51,671 bases of DNA from an uncultured Bacteroidales bacterium (lineage in GTDB: Bacteria > Bacteroidota > Bacteroidia > Bacteroidales > P3): NCBI GenBank assembly GCA_944321735.1, contig CALUMK010000017.1, forward strand, positions 1 to 51,671. The letters run 5' to 3'. The notes below the pieces were generated by a model. That model saw only the letters and a list, made by a program, of their open reading frames with translations. It had not been told where the DNA came from and did no database searches. Below are positions 16,778 to 24,869 of this stretch, in pieces; position 1 is the first letter of the stretch, and every line of letters starts with the position of its first letter. The position numbers and the translations under genes were made by a program.

Positions 16778-17287
16778 ATGGACAATAAAATCCTGACACA
16801 AACCTATCTCTCCCCCTGCGGCCCCTTGCTTTTAGGCTCGTTCCAAGACGAACTCTGCCTCTGCAACTGGCTCAACGAAAAGCATCCCGGCCGAGTTGAC
16901 AAACGCCTGCAAGCCGGATTGCACGCCCGATACGCCCCCCAAGCCTCCGACATCACCCAGGAAGCCGTCCGCCAGCTGGACGAATACTTCTCAGGACAAC
17001 GGAAATCTTTCGACATGCCTTTGCTGTTCGTGGGCAGCGACTTCCAGAAAAGCGTCTGGCAGATGCTTTTGGAAATCCCTTACGGCCAAACGATTTCTTA
17101 CGGAGAGATGGCTCGCAGGATAGGGATACCGAAAGCCGTGCGTGCTGTAGCCAATGCCAATGGAGCGAACGCGATTTCGATTTTCGCGCCCTGTCACCGG
17201 ATCATCGGCAGCGACCGTTCCCTGACCGGGTACGGCGGGGGGCTGGAGGCCAAGAAATTCCTATTAGAACTGGAAGGCGCACGATAA
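16778..17287 (+). CDS. ogt: Methylated-DNA-[protein]-cysteine S-methyltransferase
   Basis: 169 residues. This suicide enzyme transfers methyl groups from O6-methylguanine in DNA to its own cysteine. The active site is APCHRIIG with C139. DNA-binding features FQKSVWQMLLEIPYG and YGEMARRIGIPKAVRAVANAN (helix-turn-helix and arginine finger) precede it. The start at ATG 16778 gives the family-typical N-terminus; the longer upstream frame overlaps the glycosylase gene and is spurious. No Ada regulatory domain is present. Confidence 0.95.
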   Translation: MDNKILTQTYLSPCGPLLLGSFQDELCLCNWLNEKHPGRVDKRLQAGLHARYAPQASDITQEAVRQLDEYFSGQRKSFDMPLLFVGSDFQKSVWQMLLEIPYGQTISYGEMARRIGIPKAVRAVANANGANAISIFAPCHRIIGSDRSLTGYGGGLEAKKFLLELEGAR

Positions 17288-17719
17288 GCCGACCACGGTT
17301 GAATGCTCGTTCTTTCAAGTTGAATGACCCTTCGTTTTAATTTGCCGTCTTGCCGGAAAGCGCACAACAAACCGGCCCAAGGGTTCTATGCCGCCCCTAT
17401 TGCCGAGCCCATTGCCCCAGACACGTCCGACCACTCCAACCGGGTCTATCCTTCGGCCGGAAACGACCTCTTGAATTGCCGAGTGCCATTGCCCAGCCAT
17501 GGCCGACCACAACCTGCCTCTTTCCCGAAGCCTTTCCCCATACAAAACAAAAAGGCTTTCCTATTTTTTTAGTATGTTTGCCGTTTGCATGTTTTTTCCA
17601 AAAAACCGAGAAGAAACAGCAAGGCCGACAGGTCAGCCAATCGCGGGCATCGAAAAAACGCCTCCATCGCCGGCCCGGATCGGCATCCACCTTTGCAGAA
17701 CCAAGAAGAACACGACAAT
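17288..17719 (+). other. 432-bp intergenic stretch without a gene
   Basis: I see no supportable gene. A TATGTTTG -7 element (17573-17580) is the only promoter candidate for the aminotransferase, with no clear -33 TTTG. The leader would be about 140 bases long and contains no riboswitch I recognise. Confidence 0.4.
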
Positions 17720-18922
17720 ATGGATCCTCGTCATCAACACCTTTTCAAAAGGTACATCGCCCAGGCATCGAACTTCCCGCCCTTTATCGTGGACGTGGCC
17801 AAAGGCGAAGGCGTCTATATCTGGAGCCAGGAGGGGAAAAGATATATCGACTTCATTTCCAGCATTTGCGTCAACAATGTGGGGCATCGGAACCCGGTTG
17901 TCCTGAAAGCCTTGGAAGAACAGATGCAGAAGTACCTGCACATCATGGTCTATGGGGAATTCATCCAGCAGCCGCAATTGGATTTGGCCGAAGAGCTTTG
18001 CAGCAGCCTGCCTCCGCAGCTCCAGAAGATTTTCCTGCTCAACTCGGGTTCAGAGTCCATCGAAGGCGCCATCAAGCTGGCCCGGCTCTACAACCACCGG
18101 GGCGAAATCATTTCCTTTGCCAATTCCTACCATGGGAGCACGATGGGGGCGATGTCCGCCTTGGGAAACGAACCGATCCGCCAGCGTTTCGACCCGCTTT
18201 TGCCGGAGCACAGGATGCTGGAATACAACAACACGGACCAGCTCGATGCCATCAGCGACAAGACCTGCTGCGTGGTGGCCGAAGTGATTCAGTCCGGAGG
18301 CGGCATGATGGAAGCCAGCCAAGAATTCATGCAGAAGCTCCGCCAGAAATGCACCGAACACGGAGCCTTGCTGATTTTCGATGAGATACAAAGCGGCTTC
18401 GGTCGAACCGGAAAACTTTTTGCCTTTGAACATTACAACGTGGTGCCGGATATCCTTTGCATAGCCAAAGGCATGGGGGGCGGGATGCCTATCGGGGCTT
18501 TCGTCGCCAGCCAGGAGCTGATGGCCTTGCTCGACAACGAGCATCCGCTGATGGGACACGCTTCCACCTTCGGAGGCCACCCGATGAGCTGCGTGGCTTC
18601 GCTGGCCGCTTTACGACTGATTAAAAGCCCGGAAGTCTTGCCGAAAGTGGAAGCCAAAGGCCAACGGATCCGCCGCCACCTGCAAGAAATACCGCAAGTG
18701 AAGGAAATCCACGGCAAAGGATTGTTCTTAGCAGCGCATTTCGAGAATGACGAAATCACAGCCAAGGTGCAGGAACGCTGCATGGAAAACGGCTTCATCT
18801 CGTTCTGGCTACTGTTCAACCACAAGGCTTTGGCCTTGACACCGCCGCTCACCATCACCAACGAGGAAATCGACTACGGCATGGAACTGTTCAAGAAATC
18901 CGTCCGCGAAGCCGTATCCTAA
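17720..18922 (+). CDS. Class III PLP aminotransferase (acetylornithine/4-aminobutyrate type)
   Basis: 400 residues from ATG 17720 (MDPRHQHLFKRYIAQ); the longer frame upstream has non-protein composition. Fold-type I features: LLNSGSESIEGAIKLAR (phosphate-binding region), LIFDEIQSGFGRTGKLFAFE (PLP aspartate) and the Schiff-base lysine K250 in CIAKGMGGGMPIGA. HASTFGGHPMSC is also typical. The substrate cannot be set from motifs; acetylornithine, succinylornithine, GABA or another omega-amino acid are possible. No arginine-biosynthesis genes are next to it. Confidence 0.85.
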   Translation: MDPRHQHLFKRYIAQASNFPPFIVDVAKGEGVYIWSQEGKRYIDFISSICVNNVGHRNPVVLKALEEQMQKYLHIMVYGEFIQQPQLDLAEELCSSLPPQLQKIFLLNSGSESIEGAIKLARLYNHRGEIISFANSYHGSTMGAMSALGNEPIRQRFDPLLPEHRMLEYNNTDQLDAISDKTCCVVAEVIQSGGGMMEASQEFMQKLRQKCTEHGALLIFDEIQSGFGRTGKLFAFEHYNVVPDILCIAKGMGGGMPIGAFVASQELMALLDNEHPLMGHASTFGGHPMSCVASLAALRLIKSPEVLPKVEAKGQRIRRHLQEIPQVKEIHGKGLFLAAHFENDEITAKVQERCMENGFISFWLLFNHKALALTPPLTITNEEIDYGMELFKKSVREAVS

Positions 18923-18971
18923 GCTTGACGCGACCTAAGACAAACTCAAGGGACCGAGCCGACGTGAAGTA

Positions 18972-19025
18972 AAGAAGAAGAAGAAGAAGAAGAAGAAGAA
19001 GAAGAAGAAGAAGAAGAAGAAGAAG
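18972..19025 (+). repeat. (AAG)18 microsatellite
   Basis: Eighteen uninterrupted AAG units lie 50 bases after the aminotransferase stop and about 235 bases before the riboflavin synthase start. It is intergenic as far as I can tell. The rest of 18923-19259 has no gene and no FMN riboswitch pattern. Confidence 0.95.
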
Positions 19026-19193
19026 CTTTTCGAACGGCCTCGCGGGACGGGGCGTTTGCCGTGTGGCCGGGCAGTTGCCACCGCGCGTGTAGCCGGGGAT
19101 TTCACCATGTCCTTGCCACCACGGGCTTCCGCCCGTAATCGGCAAACGCTTGGTTCTCGCCGGAGGCGCCCTTCCCAGCGTCTTTTTCTTTTG

Positions 19194-19227
19194 TTTCTTT
19201 TCTTTTGGACGAGCAAAAGAAAAGAAA
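19194..19227 (+). terminator. Perfect 14-bp hairpin upstream of riboflavin synthase
   Basis: TTTCTTTTCTTTTG (19194-19207) pairs with CAAAAGAAAAGAAA (19214-19227) around a 6-base loop. A similar pyrimidine/purine hairpin follows the rhomboid gene at 29385-29414. It may be a terminator or a leader structure. Confidence 0.4.
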
Positions 19228-19259
19228 GAATAAAAAAACTTTTAAAAAAATTTTTAACC

Positions 19260-19874
19260 ATGTTTACTGGAATCATCGAACGAACCGCCACCGTAACCAA
19301 AATCGAACAGGAAGGCACAAACTTCCATTTCACTTTGCAATGCCCCATCGCCAAGGAACTCAAAATAGACCAAAGCATGGCCCACGACGGTGTATGCCTC
19401 ACCGTGGTCCGCTTGGATCCCGAGCACGACCAATACACCGTTACCGCGATGGAAGAAACCATGCAACGGACCAACTTAGGCAGCTGGAAAGTAGGCACGG
19501 AAGTGAACGTGGAACGCTCCATGCGGATGGACGGCCGCTTTGACGGGCATGTAGTCCAAGGCCACGTGGACCAGACCGCTGTCTGCGAAAAAGTGGAAAC
19601 CTTGGACGGCAGCTGGCGTTTCTACTTCCGTTTCAAGCCCGGCAACCAGGAACATTTCACCGTGGAAAAAGGCTCCATCTGCGTCAACGGGGTCAGCCTG
19701 ACCGTGGTGGATTCCGAACCCGGCATGTTCTCGGTGGCCATCATTCCCTACACTTACGCAGAAACCAACTTCCACAACATCAAGGAAGGCACGGTGGTCA
19801 ACTTGGAATTCGACGTGTTCGGGAAATACGTGGCCCGTCTCTTTGCCGAATACATCAAGCAGCAAGGCAAATAG
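19260..19874 (+). CDS. ribE: Riboflavin synthase, alpha subunit
   Basis: 204 residues, starting MFTGIIERTATVTKIEQEG. The enzyme dismutates two 6,7-dimethyl-8-ribityllumazine molecules to riboflavin. The two internally repeated lumazine-binding halves are visible: MFTGIIE...DGVCLTVVRLD in the first and DGHVVQGHVDQTA...VNGVSLTVVD in the second. The expected motifs and length are present. ATG 19260 is chosen because it gives the invariant MFTGIIE start; the longer frame runs into repeats. No other rib genes are adjacent. Confidence 0.96.
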   Translation: MFTGIIERTATVTKIEQEGTNFHFTLQCPIAKELKIDQSMAHDGVCLTVVRLDPEHDQYTVTAMEETMQRTNLGSWKVGTEVNVERSMRMDGRFDGHVVQGHVDQTAVCEKVETLDGSWRFYFRFKPGNQEHFTVEKGSICVNGVSLTVVDSEPGMFSVAIIPYTYAETNFHNIKEGTVVNLEFDVFGKYVARLFAEYIKQQGK

Positions 19875-19983
19875 GCAGCATACCGGCCCGCGATACAGAC
19901 CCGGCAGTGGAAGAAAACGGCCGAAATGCAAGCGGACGCCAAAGACTTCACTGCCTAAAAACAACAAAACCATCATAAAACAA

Positions 19984-20025
19984 CGGGGTTCAAAGCCATG
20001 CCCAAGGCAAAGACTTTGAATCCCG
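19984..20025 (+). terminator. Hairpin between ribE and the resB-like gene
   Basis: CGGGGTTCAAAG (19984-19995) pairs with CTTTGAATCCCG (20014-20025) with one G-T pair, about 110 bases past the ribE stop. There is no strong T-run, so terminator function is tentative. Confidence 0.4.
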
Positions 20026-20128
20026 CCCTTATAAAATAAACTGCAAGCCGAGCGCAGAGCCGAACGCAGTTCGAGCTATGCCGAGGCGCCGCATTTATCG
20101 GAAACGAAGTTTAAAATAAAACAACAGA

Positions 20129-21295
20129 ATGCTCACCACGCTGGTTCTTTCGGCCATCCTATTGGTCCTTATCGTCTTATTGTATTTATTATCCCGAAAA
20201 AGCAAGGTATTGAAACTGTTCTGCACCCCGTTGGCGGTATGCATCACCGCCGGATTGATGCTGATTACCTGCCTTATCCTCGGCTTAATCAGCCAAAACC
20301 CCGAAAGCCAGGACTTTTTGAGCCGAATCGGTCTTCGCAGCTTCAAAGACTCCCCCTGGTTCATCAGCAGCACGATGCTTTTCCTCCTCGTCTTAGGAAT
20401 GTTCATCATAGAGCAATACCGGCTCCATCCTAAAAACACAAGCCCGCATCTGTTCACTGGCATCTGGGTCGTGGTTTTCGGTATCCTGATGAGCAATCTC
20501 AGCATCCAACGCTACCTCTGGATCGGATGGAAAGACGTTCCAAAATGGGAAGCGACCTTGCAATCGCCCGACCCTCAATCAAAAAAGCTCCCCTTTGCCA
20601 TCGAAGTGAGCCAATACCGAACCGACTATTACCCGCCTGTCATCTATATCGTGGACAGCAAGACCGGCCGGGTCCTGCCGTTGGAGAAACCCACATCCAT
20701 GCCTATCGACATAGCACAGTACAAGGAATATGCCGCCGGGAAAGGCTCCGCGCAACAAAAACAAATCCAGGAATGGGACATCAAGCTTGTGGAATACCTG
20801 CCCCATGCCTGGGTTCATTTCACCGATGGCCAATACAGCGCAGAATCGACACAAGATGAAGGCAATGCACCGGCAGCCAAAGTAGAAATGAAATCGAACC
20901 TGACCGGAGAGACGAAAACCACATGGCTCAGTTGCGGCAGCGCATTGCAATTGCCCAGTTTCCTCCGCTTAGATTCAAGCCGGCTCATCGGCATGGAAGA
21001 CCCTGTGCCATCCCATTTTATAGCCCATCTTAATCTTTATGAAATACAAGGAGATACCGGCATCATCCGCCTGGATTCCGTCTGGCCGAACCATCCGATT
21101 GGCATCGATGGCTACGATATCTACCTCAAATCCGTGAAAACGGAAGCCGGACTGTGGAATCCCGATGTCCAGTTGGAATTGGTCAAAGATCCTTGGAAAC
21201 CCGTAGTGTACGGAGGCTTAGGCCTCATTCTGCTATCCTTGCTCGAGATGCTGATCAAAGGCCTTTTCTGCAAGAAGAAACAGAGCAACGATTAA
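20129..21295 (+). CDS. ResB/CcsB-like cytochrome c biogenesis protein
   Basis: 388 residues. Three or four N-terminal membrane helices (residues 1-25, 35-56, 78-98 and 107-127) are followed by a large extracytoplasmic domain (about 135-355) and a final helix (VVYGGLGLILLSLLEMLIKG). This is the ResB/Ccs1 layout of System II, which delivers haem to apocytochromes c. The next gene, 10 bases downstream, is the CcsA/ResC partner, which strongly supports the call. In Bacteroides this pair often follows nrfHA; here no cytochrome gene is nearby. Confidence 0.8.
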   Translation: MLTTLVLSAILLVLIVLLYLLSRKSKVLKLFCTPLAVCITAGLMLITCLILGLISQNPESQDFLSRIGLRSFKDSPWFISSTMLFLLVLGMFIIEQYRLHPKNTSPHLFTGIWVVVFGILMSNLSIQRYLWIGWKDVPKWEATLQSPDPQSKKLPFAIEVSQYRTDYYPPVIYIVDSKTGRVLPLEKPTSMPIDIAQYKEYAAGKGSAQQKQIQEWDIKLVEYLPHAWVHFTDGQYSAESTQDEGNAPAAKVEMKSNLTGETKTTWLSCGSALQLPSFLRLDSSRLIGMEDPVPSHFIAHLNLYEIQGDTGIIRLDSVWPNHPIGIDGYDIYLKSVKTEAGLWNPDVQLELVKDPWKPVVYGGLGLILLSLLEMLIKGLFCKKKQSND

Positions 21296-21305
21296 ATCTG
21301 CGACA

Positions 21306-22094
21306 ATGGGCTGGGAAGAATACCCTTGGTTCTGCATCGCCACCTTGCTTTGCTGGGCAATAGCCGCAGCGACCGCCTTTGGGCAAAAACATCGAAATAC
21401 GACCTTTTTTCTGGGAGGTCTCGGCATCGGCATCCAAGCCTTTTTCCTGATCGGATTCTGGATCCATGCCCAACGCCCGCCCTTGGCTTCCTTGGGCGAG
21501 ACCCGGCTCTGGTACGTGTTTTTCCTGCTTTTGCTGGGCTGGTTCGTCTTCTATGCGTTCCGATACCGATGGATTCCGGCCTTAAGCTGGGTGCTGGCCC
21601 TGGTTTTCAGCCTCCCGAACCTGCTCAAGCCCGAACTGCATACGCAAGGGCTGATGCCGGTCTTGCAAAGTTTCTGGTTCATTCCCCACGTGATTCTGTA
21701 CATTTTCGCGTACAGCCTATTGGCTATCAGTTTCCTGCTTTCCATCTACGGATTAAGTGCGAAAAAAGGCCGAGGCCGGCTGCTCTTGGAACACATCGAC
21801 CGGCTGAGCCGCCTTGGCACGCTATGCCTGCTAACTGGCATCTGTCTCGGCTGCGTCTGGGCGAAACAGGCCTGGGGCAGTTTCTGGACCTGGGACCCGA
21901 AAGAGACCTGGGCTTTGGCCACCTTGCTCTGCTATGGCATCAGCCTTGGCTTACGCCGCTGCCCGGAACACCCGGTCTTGCAGCAGAAAGCCAGCCTCTG
22001 GTTTCAAATCTTAGGTTTCATCACGTTGCAAATCTGCTGGTACGGCATCAACTACCTCCCCGCAGCCCAAAACAGCCTGCACGTGTACGGATAG
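21306..22094 (+). CDS. ccsA: CcsA/ResC-type haem handling protein
   Basis: 262 residues with about eight hydrophobic segments. The haem-binding tryptophan-rich WWD-type loop reads WGSFWTWDPKETWALAT. Conserved histidines, for example in SFWFIPHVILYIFAYSLL, are in the expected places for a cytochrome c assembly protein. It works with the ResB-like protein encoded immediately upstream, presenting haem for attachment to CxxCH motifs outside the membrane. The C-terminus overlaps an antisense HicB remnant. Confidence 0.9.
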   Translation: MGWEEYPWFCIATLLCWAIAAATAFGQKHRNTTFFLGGLGIGIQAFFLIGFWIHAQRPPLASLGETRLWYVFFLLLLGWFVFYAFRYRWIPALSWVLALVFSLPNLLKPELHTQGLMPVLQSFWFIPHVILYIFAYSLLAISFLLSIYGLSAKKGRGRLLLEHIDRLSRLGTLCLLTGICLGCVWAKQAWGSFWTWDPKETWALATLLCYGISLGLRRCPEHPVLQQKASLWFQILGFITLQICWYGINYLPAAQNSLHVYG

Positions 22095-22212
22095 CTTCTT
22101 TGTTCTTGCATACTTCGAGCGTGTTGCCCATGCCGGAGAAGCATTCATTTTCGCAATATACCGAATAGGTTCCGTCTTTGGCTCGCTCAATAACAGCAGG
22201 CACAAGTTTCAT
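22048..22212 (-). pseudogene. HicB-like antitoxin N-terminal remnant
   Basis: From ATG 22212 the minus strand reads MKLVPAVIERAKDGTYSVYC followed by ENECFSGMGNTLEVCKNKEA, the start of Bacteroidales HicB-family antitoxins (type II toxin-antitoxin). After about 40 residues it runs into the antisense of the ccsA end and stops at 22048, so the rest of the gene is lost. No HicA is visible. Confidence 0.6.
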
Positions 22213-22543
22213 TTTTTCACTATTTTATCTTCGATACGAATCAACGCTTCGCCTCGGCAAAGCTCTGACAAGATTTGCCCCCACGCTCGACTTGCAGTTT
22301 ATTTCAACCCCATTTCTCTCTTTGCTTTCCTTTCAAGCCCTGGGGGACATTTCTTTGCTTCCATGATTGGGAATAGGATACATTACATCCCCTTTAGCAA
22401 AAATAATATGGCTTCCGGATTGTCGCCCCCCCCATTGCGCTCGGCAAGCCTGATGAACTCATTGCACTTCATGGCAAAAGCAAAGAATTTTCTATTGTTT
22501 GCATCAATCTCAGAAATTCAAAGACTCTTTATCCATATATCGC

Positions 22544-22559
22544 ATAAATCCGGATTTAT
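22544..22559. promoter_or_regulatory. 16-bp perfect palindrome upstream of the recombinase
   Basis: ATAAATCCGGATTTAT lies about 170 bases before the recombinase start in an otherwise gene-free stretch (22213-22727). It could be an operator. At 22684-22712 a degenerate copy of the MITE end motif (AACCAAGTCGGTCTTCAGAC) is also present. Confidence 0.35.
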
Positions 22560-22727
22560 CGAAACCAGCAACGGAAAATCCGAGAACATCTGCATACAAA
22601 CACATAACCATCTGTTAGTTACAGAAATATGAAATATTGTCAATCTTCCTTTGAACCTACTTTTATCTTTCCGGAAAAAACTTAAAACCAAGTCGGTCTT
22701 CAGACCTTGAATCAAACTTACAGAACC

Positions 22728-23702
22728 ATGGAAAAAATCAATGCCAAAACCCAGCGAACCCAACAAGAGAACCATCGTGTTGCGCATTTCTTTGAACTAC
22801 GAATCAACGAACTGAAAAAATCCGGCCATCCCCGGACAGCCGAAATCTACCTCTCCTCCTACCGGAGCTTTGCCCGCTTCCTAACGGAAAGCGCCGCCAC
22901 TGACAACGGCAAGACACAAAGCCTGTCGCCCTCCGATATCGATTTCTCGCAAATCGATGCCCATCTGATCAAATGCTACGAGCAATACCTGCTCCAACAA
23001 AGGAAACTCTGCATGAACACGGTTTCGTTCTACCTGCGGACGCTCCGCGCTGTCTGCAACGCCGCCACGGAAAGCGGTCTCGATGGATGTCCCCGACCTT
23101 TCCGCCATGTCTATACCGGCATAGCCCCAACCGAAAAACGGGCAATCCCTATCCACGCAATCCGGCAGCTGAAGACCCTGGATTTCCACGGAAAGCCGTC
23201 CCACGAACGAGCGAGGGACTTCTTCCTGTTCAGTTTCTATACCCGGGGAATGCCTTTTGTCGATATGGCGTATTTAAAGAAAAGCAACCTGAGGAACAAC
23301 ATCCTGCAATACAAAAGGAAGAAAACCGGACAAGCCTTGTCCATCGGCTGGGAAGAATGCATGCAGGACATCCTCGACAAGCATCCTGCATCCCCCGACT
23401 CTCCCTATCTGCTGCCTATCATCCAAGAAAAAGGCAATGAACGGAAACAATACCGGAACACCCTCTTCTTGACCAATTTCTATTTGAAGCTAATCGGCCA
23501 AGCCCTGAACCTGCCCTTCCCGCTCACCACCTACTGCGCCCGCCATTCCTGGGCAACGGCAGCCCGCAACCAGAACATCCCCGTCTCGATCATCAGCGAA
23601 TGCCTGGGGCATGATTCGGAAAAGACGACCCGTATCTACTTGGCTTCCTTGGATACCGCCATCGTGGACGAAGCCAACCGCAAAGTATTGGAATTGTTGT
23701 AG
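22728..23702 (+). CDS. Tyrosine recombinase (Bacteroidales invertase/integrase type)
   Basis: 324 residues from ATG 22728 (MEKINAKTQRTQQENHRVAH); a TTG 21 bases upstream is less likely. It has a SAM-like core-binding N-terminal domain (about 15-110) and a catalytic domain. Active-site residues: R173 in FYTRGMPFVDMAYL, a lysine in QYKRKKTGQAL, R272 in YCARHSWATAA, H295 and the nucleophile Y304 in LGHDSEKTTRIYL. The usual first histidine of HxxR is a tyrosine. Such enzymes in Bacteroides integrate elements or flip promoters. A 19-bp inverted repeat pair begins 76 bases past its stop, suggesting local DNA inversion as its job. Confidence 0.9.
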   Translation: MEKINAKTQRTQQENHRVAHFFELRINELKKSGHPRTAEIYLSSYRSFARFLTESAATDNGKTQSLSPSDIDFSQIDAHLIKCYEQYLLQQRKLCMNTVSFYLRTLRAVCNAATESGLDGCPRPFRHVYTGIAPTEKRAIPIHAIRQLKTLDFHGKPSHERARDFFLFSFYTRGMPFVDMAYLKKSNLRNNILQYKRKKTGQALSIGWEECMQDILDKHPASPDSPYLLPIIQEKGNERKQYRNTLFLTNFYLKLIGQALNLPFPLTTYCARHSWATAARNQNIPVSIISECLGHDSEKTTRIYLASLDTAIVDEANRKVLELL

Positions 23703-23765
23703 CAAGAGAATCCGCTCAAGAAAACAGGTGCAGAAACAGGATTTATCAACACACAGGTTGTGGAC

Positions 23766-23797
23766 AAAAAAATTATGCTCTCTGCGGCAGAGAGCAT
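23766..23797 (-). terminator. Left inverted-repeat copy, acting as a terminator on the minus strand
   Basis: The palindrome at 23775-23797 has 11-bp perfect arms around one central base. Read leftward it is followed by AA and seven T residues, so it is a textbook intrinsic terminator for transcription coming from the promoter at 23808-23837. Read rightward there is no T-run. Confidence 0.65.
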
Positions 23798-23969
23798 AAA
23801 AACACAGCAAAAGTACGAAAAAATCGTTCATTGCAAAGCATGTACCGCAGATTGAATCACTGAAAAACAGATGCATCCTCCAATGTCAACGGGAAATTTT
23901 AACTCAAACGCAAAATAAAGCATAGATTGTCAATAAAAAACAAAAAAAACATGCTCTCTGCCGCAGAGA
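23779..23969. other. Putative invertible promoter segment bounded by 19-bp inverted repeats
   Basis: TCTCTGCGGCAGAGAGCAT (23779-23797) is the exact reverse complement of ATGCTCTCTGCCGCAGAGA (23951-23969). The 153 bases between them carry one good promoter, which in the given orientation points left. The segment lies between the tyrosine recombinase gene and the lipoprotein gene. The layout matches known Bacteroides invertible promoters. Because the copies are themselves nearly palindromic, a direct-repeat reading with one mismatch is also possible. Confidence 0.65.
23808..23837 (-). promoter_or_regulatory. Promoter inside the invertible segment
   Basis: TTTG (23834-23837), an 18-base spacer, then TACTTTTG (23808-23815) on the minus strand. 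It fires leftward into the terminator-like repeat copy. After inversion its -7 element would lie near 23935, pointing right, with a leader of about 75 bases to the lipoprotein start at 24015. Confidence 0.6.
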
Positions 23970-24014
23970 CACAGACAAACTCAATAAAACTCACAACTAA
24001 AAAAAAATCACAAA

Positions 24015-24680
24015 ATGAAAAAGAAATTTCTTTTATGCTTGCTCCCGATTTTATTTTTTTCTTGCAAAACAGCCGTACATCTACCATCTGTAGAAAAAAT
24101 CAATGCCTCGTTCGGACAAGAAAACATGGAATTCATCGGATTTAAAAATGTGGAGCGGACTCATTTTCTCATTAAAGATTTTGGAGTCGAACTGGAACGA
24201 CGACACATTGCTGTCAATCGCCAAAACTTCTATATGGGAGTATATTCGTTGCAAGAACTTGAAGTTTACAAACCCACTATGCGTTATATCAGTTTCATTG
24301 ATGTTGAAAAACTGGAATACACGCACGATGACAATGTAAGCTACAGGCCTGGATTATCTTTGGGTGGCTGGATGGTTGCCGCCTTTACATGCTTCACACT
24401 ATTTCCTGTCTATATCCCCATGATATGCGCAGCCAGTCCCAATGAGACCGAATTAACCTTAAATGCTGAAATGAAGCTGTATGTCTATGACACACAGAAA
24501 AAAGAAATCGTGTTAACAATCCCCATGTCCTTAGAAGACAGCAGAATTTACGAAGGCCAATACATGCACAAAGATACCGATATGGCGGGCATCAATGACC
24601 ATTACAGAACCAAGCTTTACAACCTCTTGCTTGTCAACTTTTCAAAAGCTTATGATTTCGTAAAAAATATCAATGAATAA
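24015..24680 (+). CDS. Putative lipoprotein of unknown function
   Basis: 221 residues. A lysine-rich N-terminus and hydrophobic core end in FFSC (MKKKFLLCLLPILFFSCKTA), a plausible lipobox with C17 as lipidation site. A second hydrophobic stretch near residues 113-140 (GGWMVAAFTCFTLFPVYIP) is odd for a free lipoprotein and may be a membrane anchor or a buried hairpin. I do not recognise the family. The gene is markedly richer in A/T than its neighbours, hinting at transfer. No promoter is seen directly upstream other than the invertible one. Confidence 0.75.
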   Translation: MKKKFLLCLLPILFFSCKTAVHLPSVEKINASFGQENMEFIGFKNVERTHFLIKDFGVELERRHIAVNRQNFYMGVYSLQELEVYKPTMRYISFIDVEKLEYTHDDNVSYRPGLSLGGWMVAAFTCFTLFPVYIPMICAASPNETELTLNAEMKLYVYDTQKKEIVLTIPMSLEDSRIYEGQYMHKDTDMAGINDHYRTKLYNLLLVNFSKAYDFVKNINE

Positions 24681-24800
24681 ATATAGCTGCATTATACAAA
24701 AATTCCACCATTCCCACTTACCACAATAGCCCCATGTACTACGTTCCTAATTGAAACACATGGACAACATTGCAAAAACAAGGGCAAATCAAGACATGAC

Positions 24801-24821
24801 ATTGTGACATTGCATCACAAT
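24801..24821. promoter_or_regulatory. Inverted repeat ATTGTGA-N7-TCACAAT
   Basis: Perfect 7-bp arms in the 24681-25106 intergenic stretch, which has no gene. The motif resembles Crp/Fnr-family sites, but the spacer is 7 rather than 6 bases and its distance to ddl is large. Confidence 0.3.
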
Positions 24822-24843
24822 ACCGTCTTCTAATTTTTATTTC

Positions 24844-24869
24844 GAGGGGGGGGGGAAAATGCCCCCCTC
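24844..24869 (+). terminator. G10 tract hairpin
   Basis: GAGGGGGG pairs with CCCCCCTC. The left arm is part of an uninterrupted run of ten G (24846-24855), and a pyrimidine-rich stretch follows. It is a probable terminator for the lipoprotein transcript; the homopolymer is prone to slippage. Confidence 0.45.

Noticed and set aside
19026-19259. Possible FMN riboswitch before riboflavin synthase
   Set aside because: The conserved RFN-element motifs are not present; only a simple hairpin is seen.
18935-19522. Minus-strand ORFs rich in Phe or Leu across the AAG tract
   Set aside because: They are translations of the microsatellite and the antisense of ribE; composition is not protein-like.
22363-22632. 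89-codon ORF before the recombinase
   Set aside because: No recognisable composition or ribosome-binding context; the stretch is AT-rich spacer.
24801-24821. Crp/Fnr-type operator controlling ddl
   Set aside because: Seven-base spacer and a distance of almost 300 bases from the ddl start; kept only as an inverted repeat.
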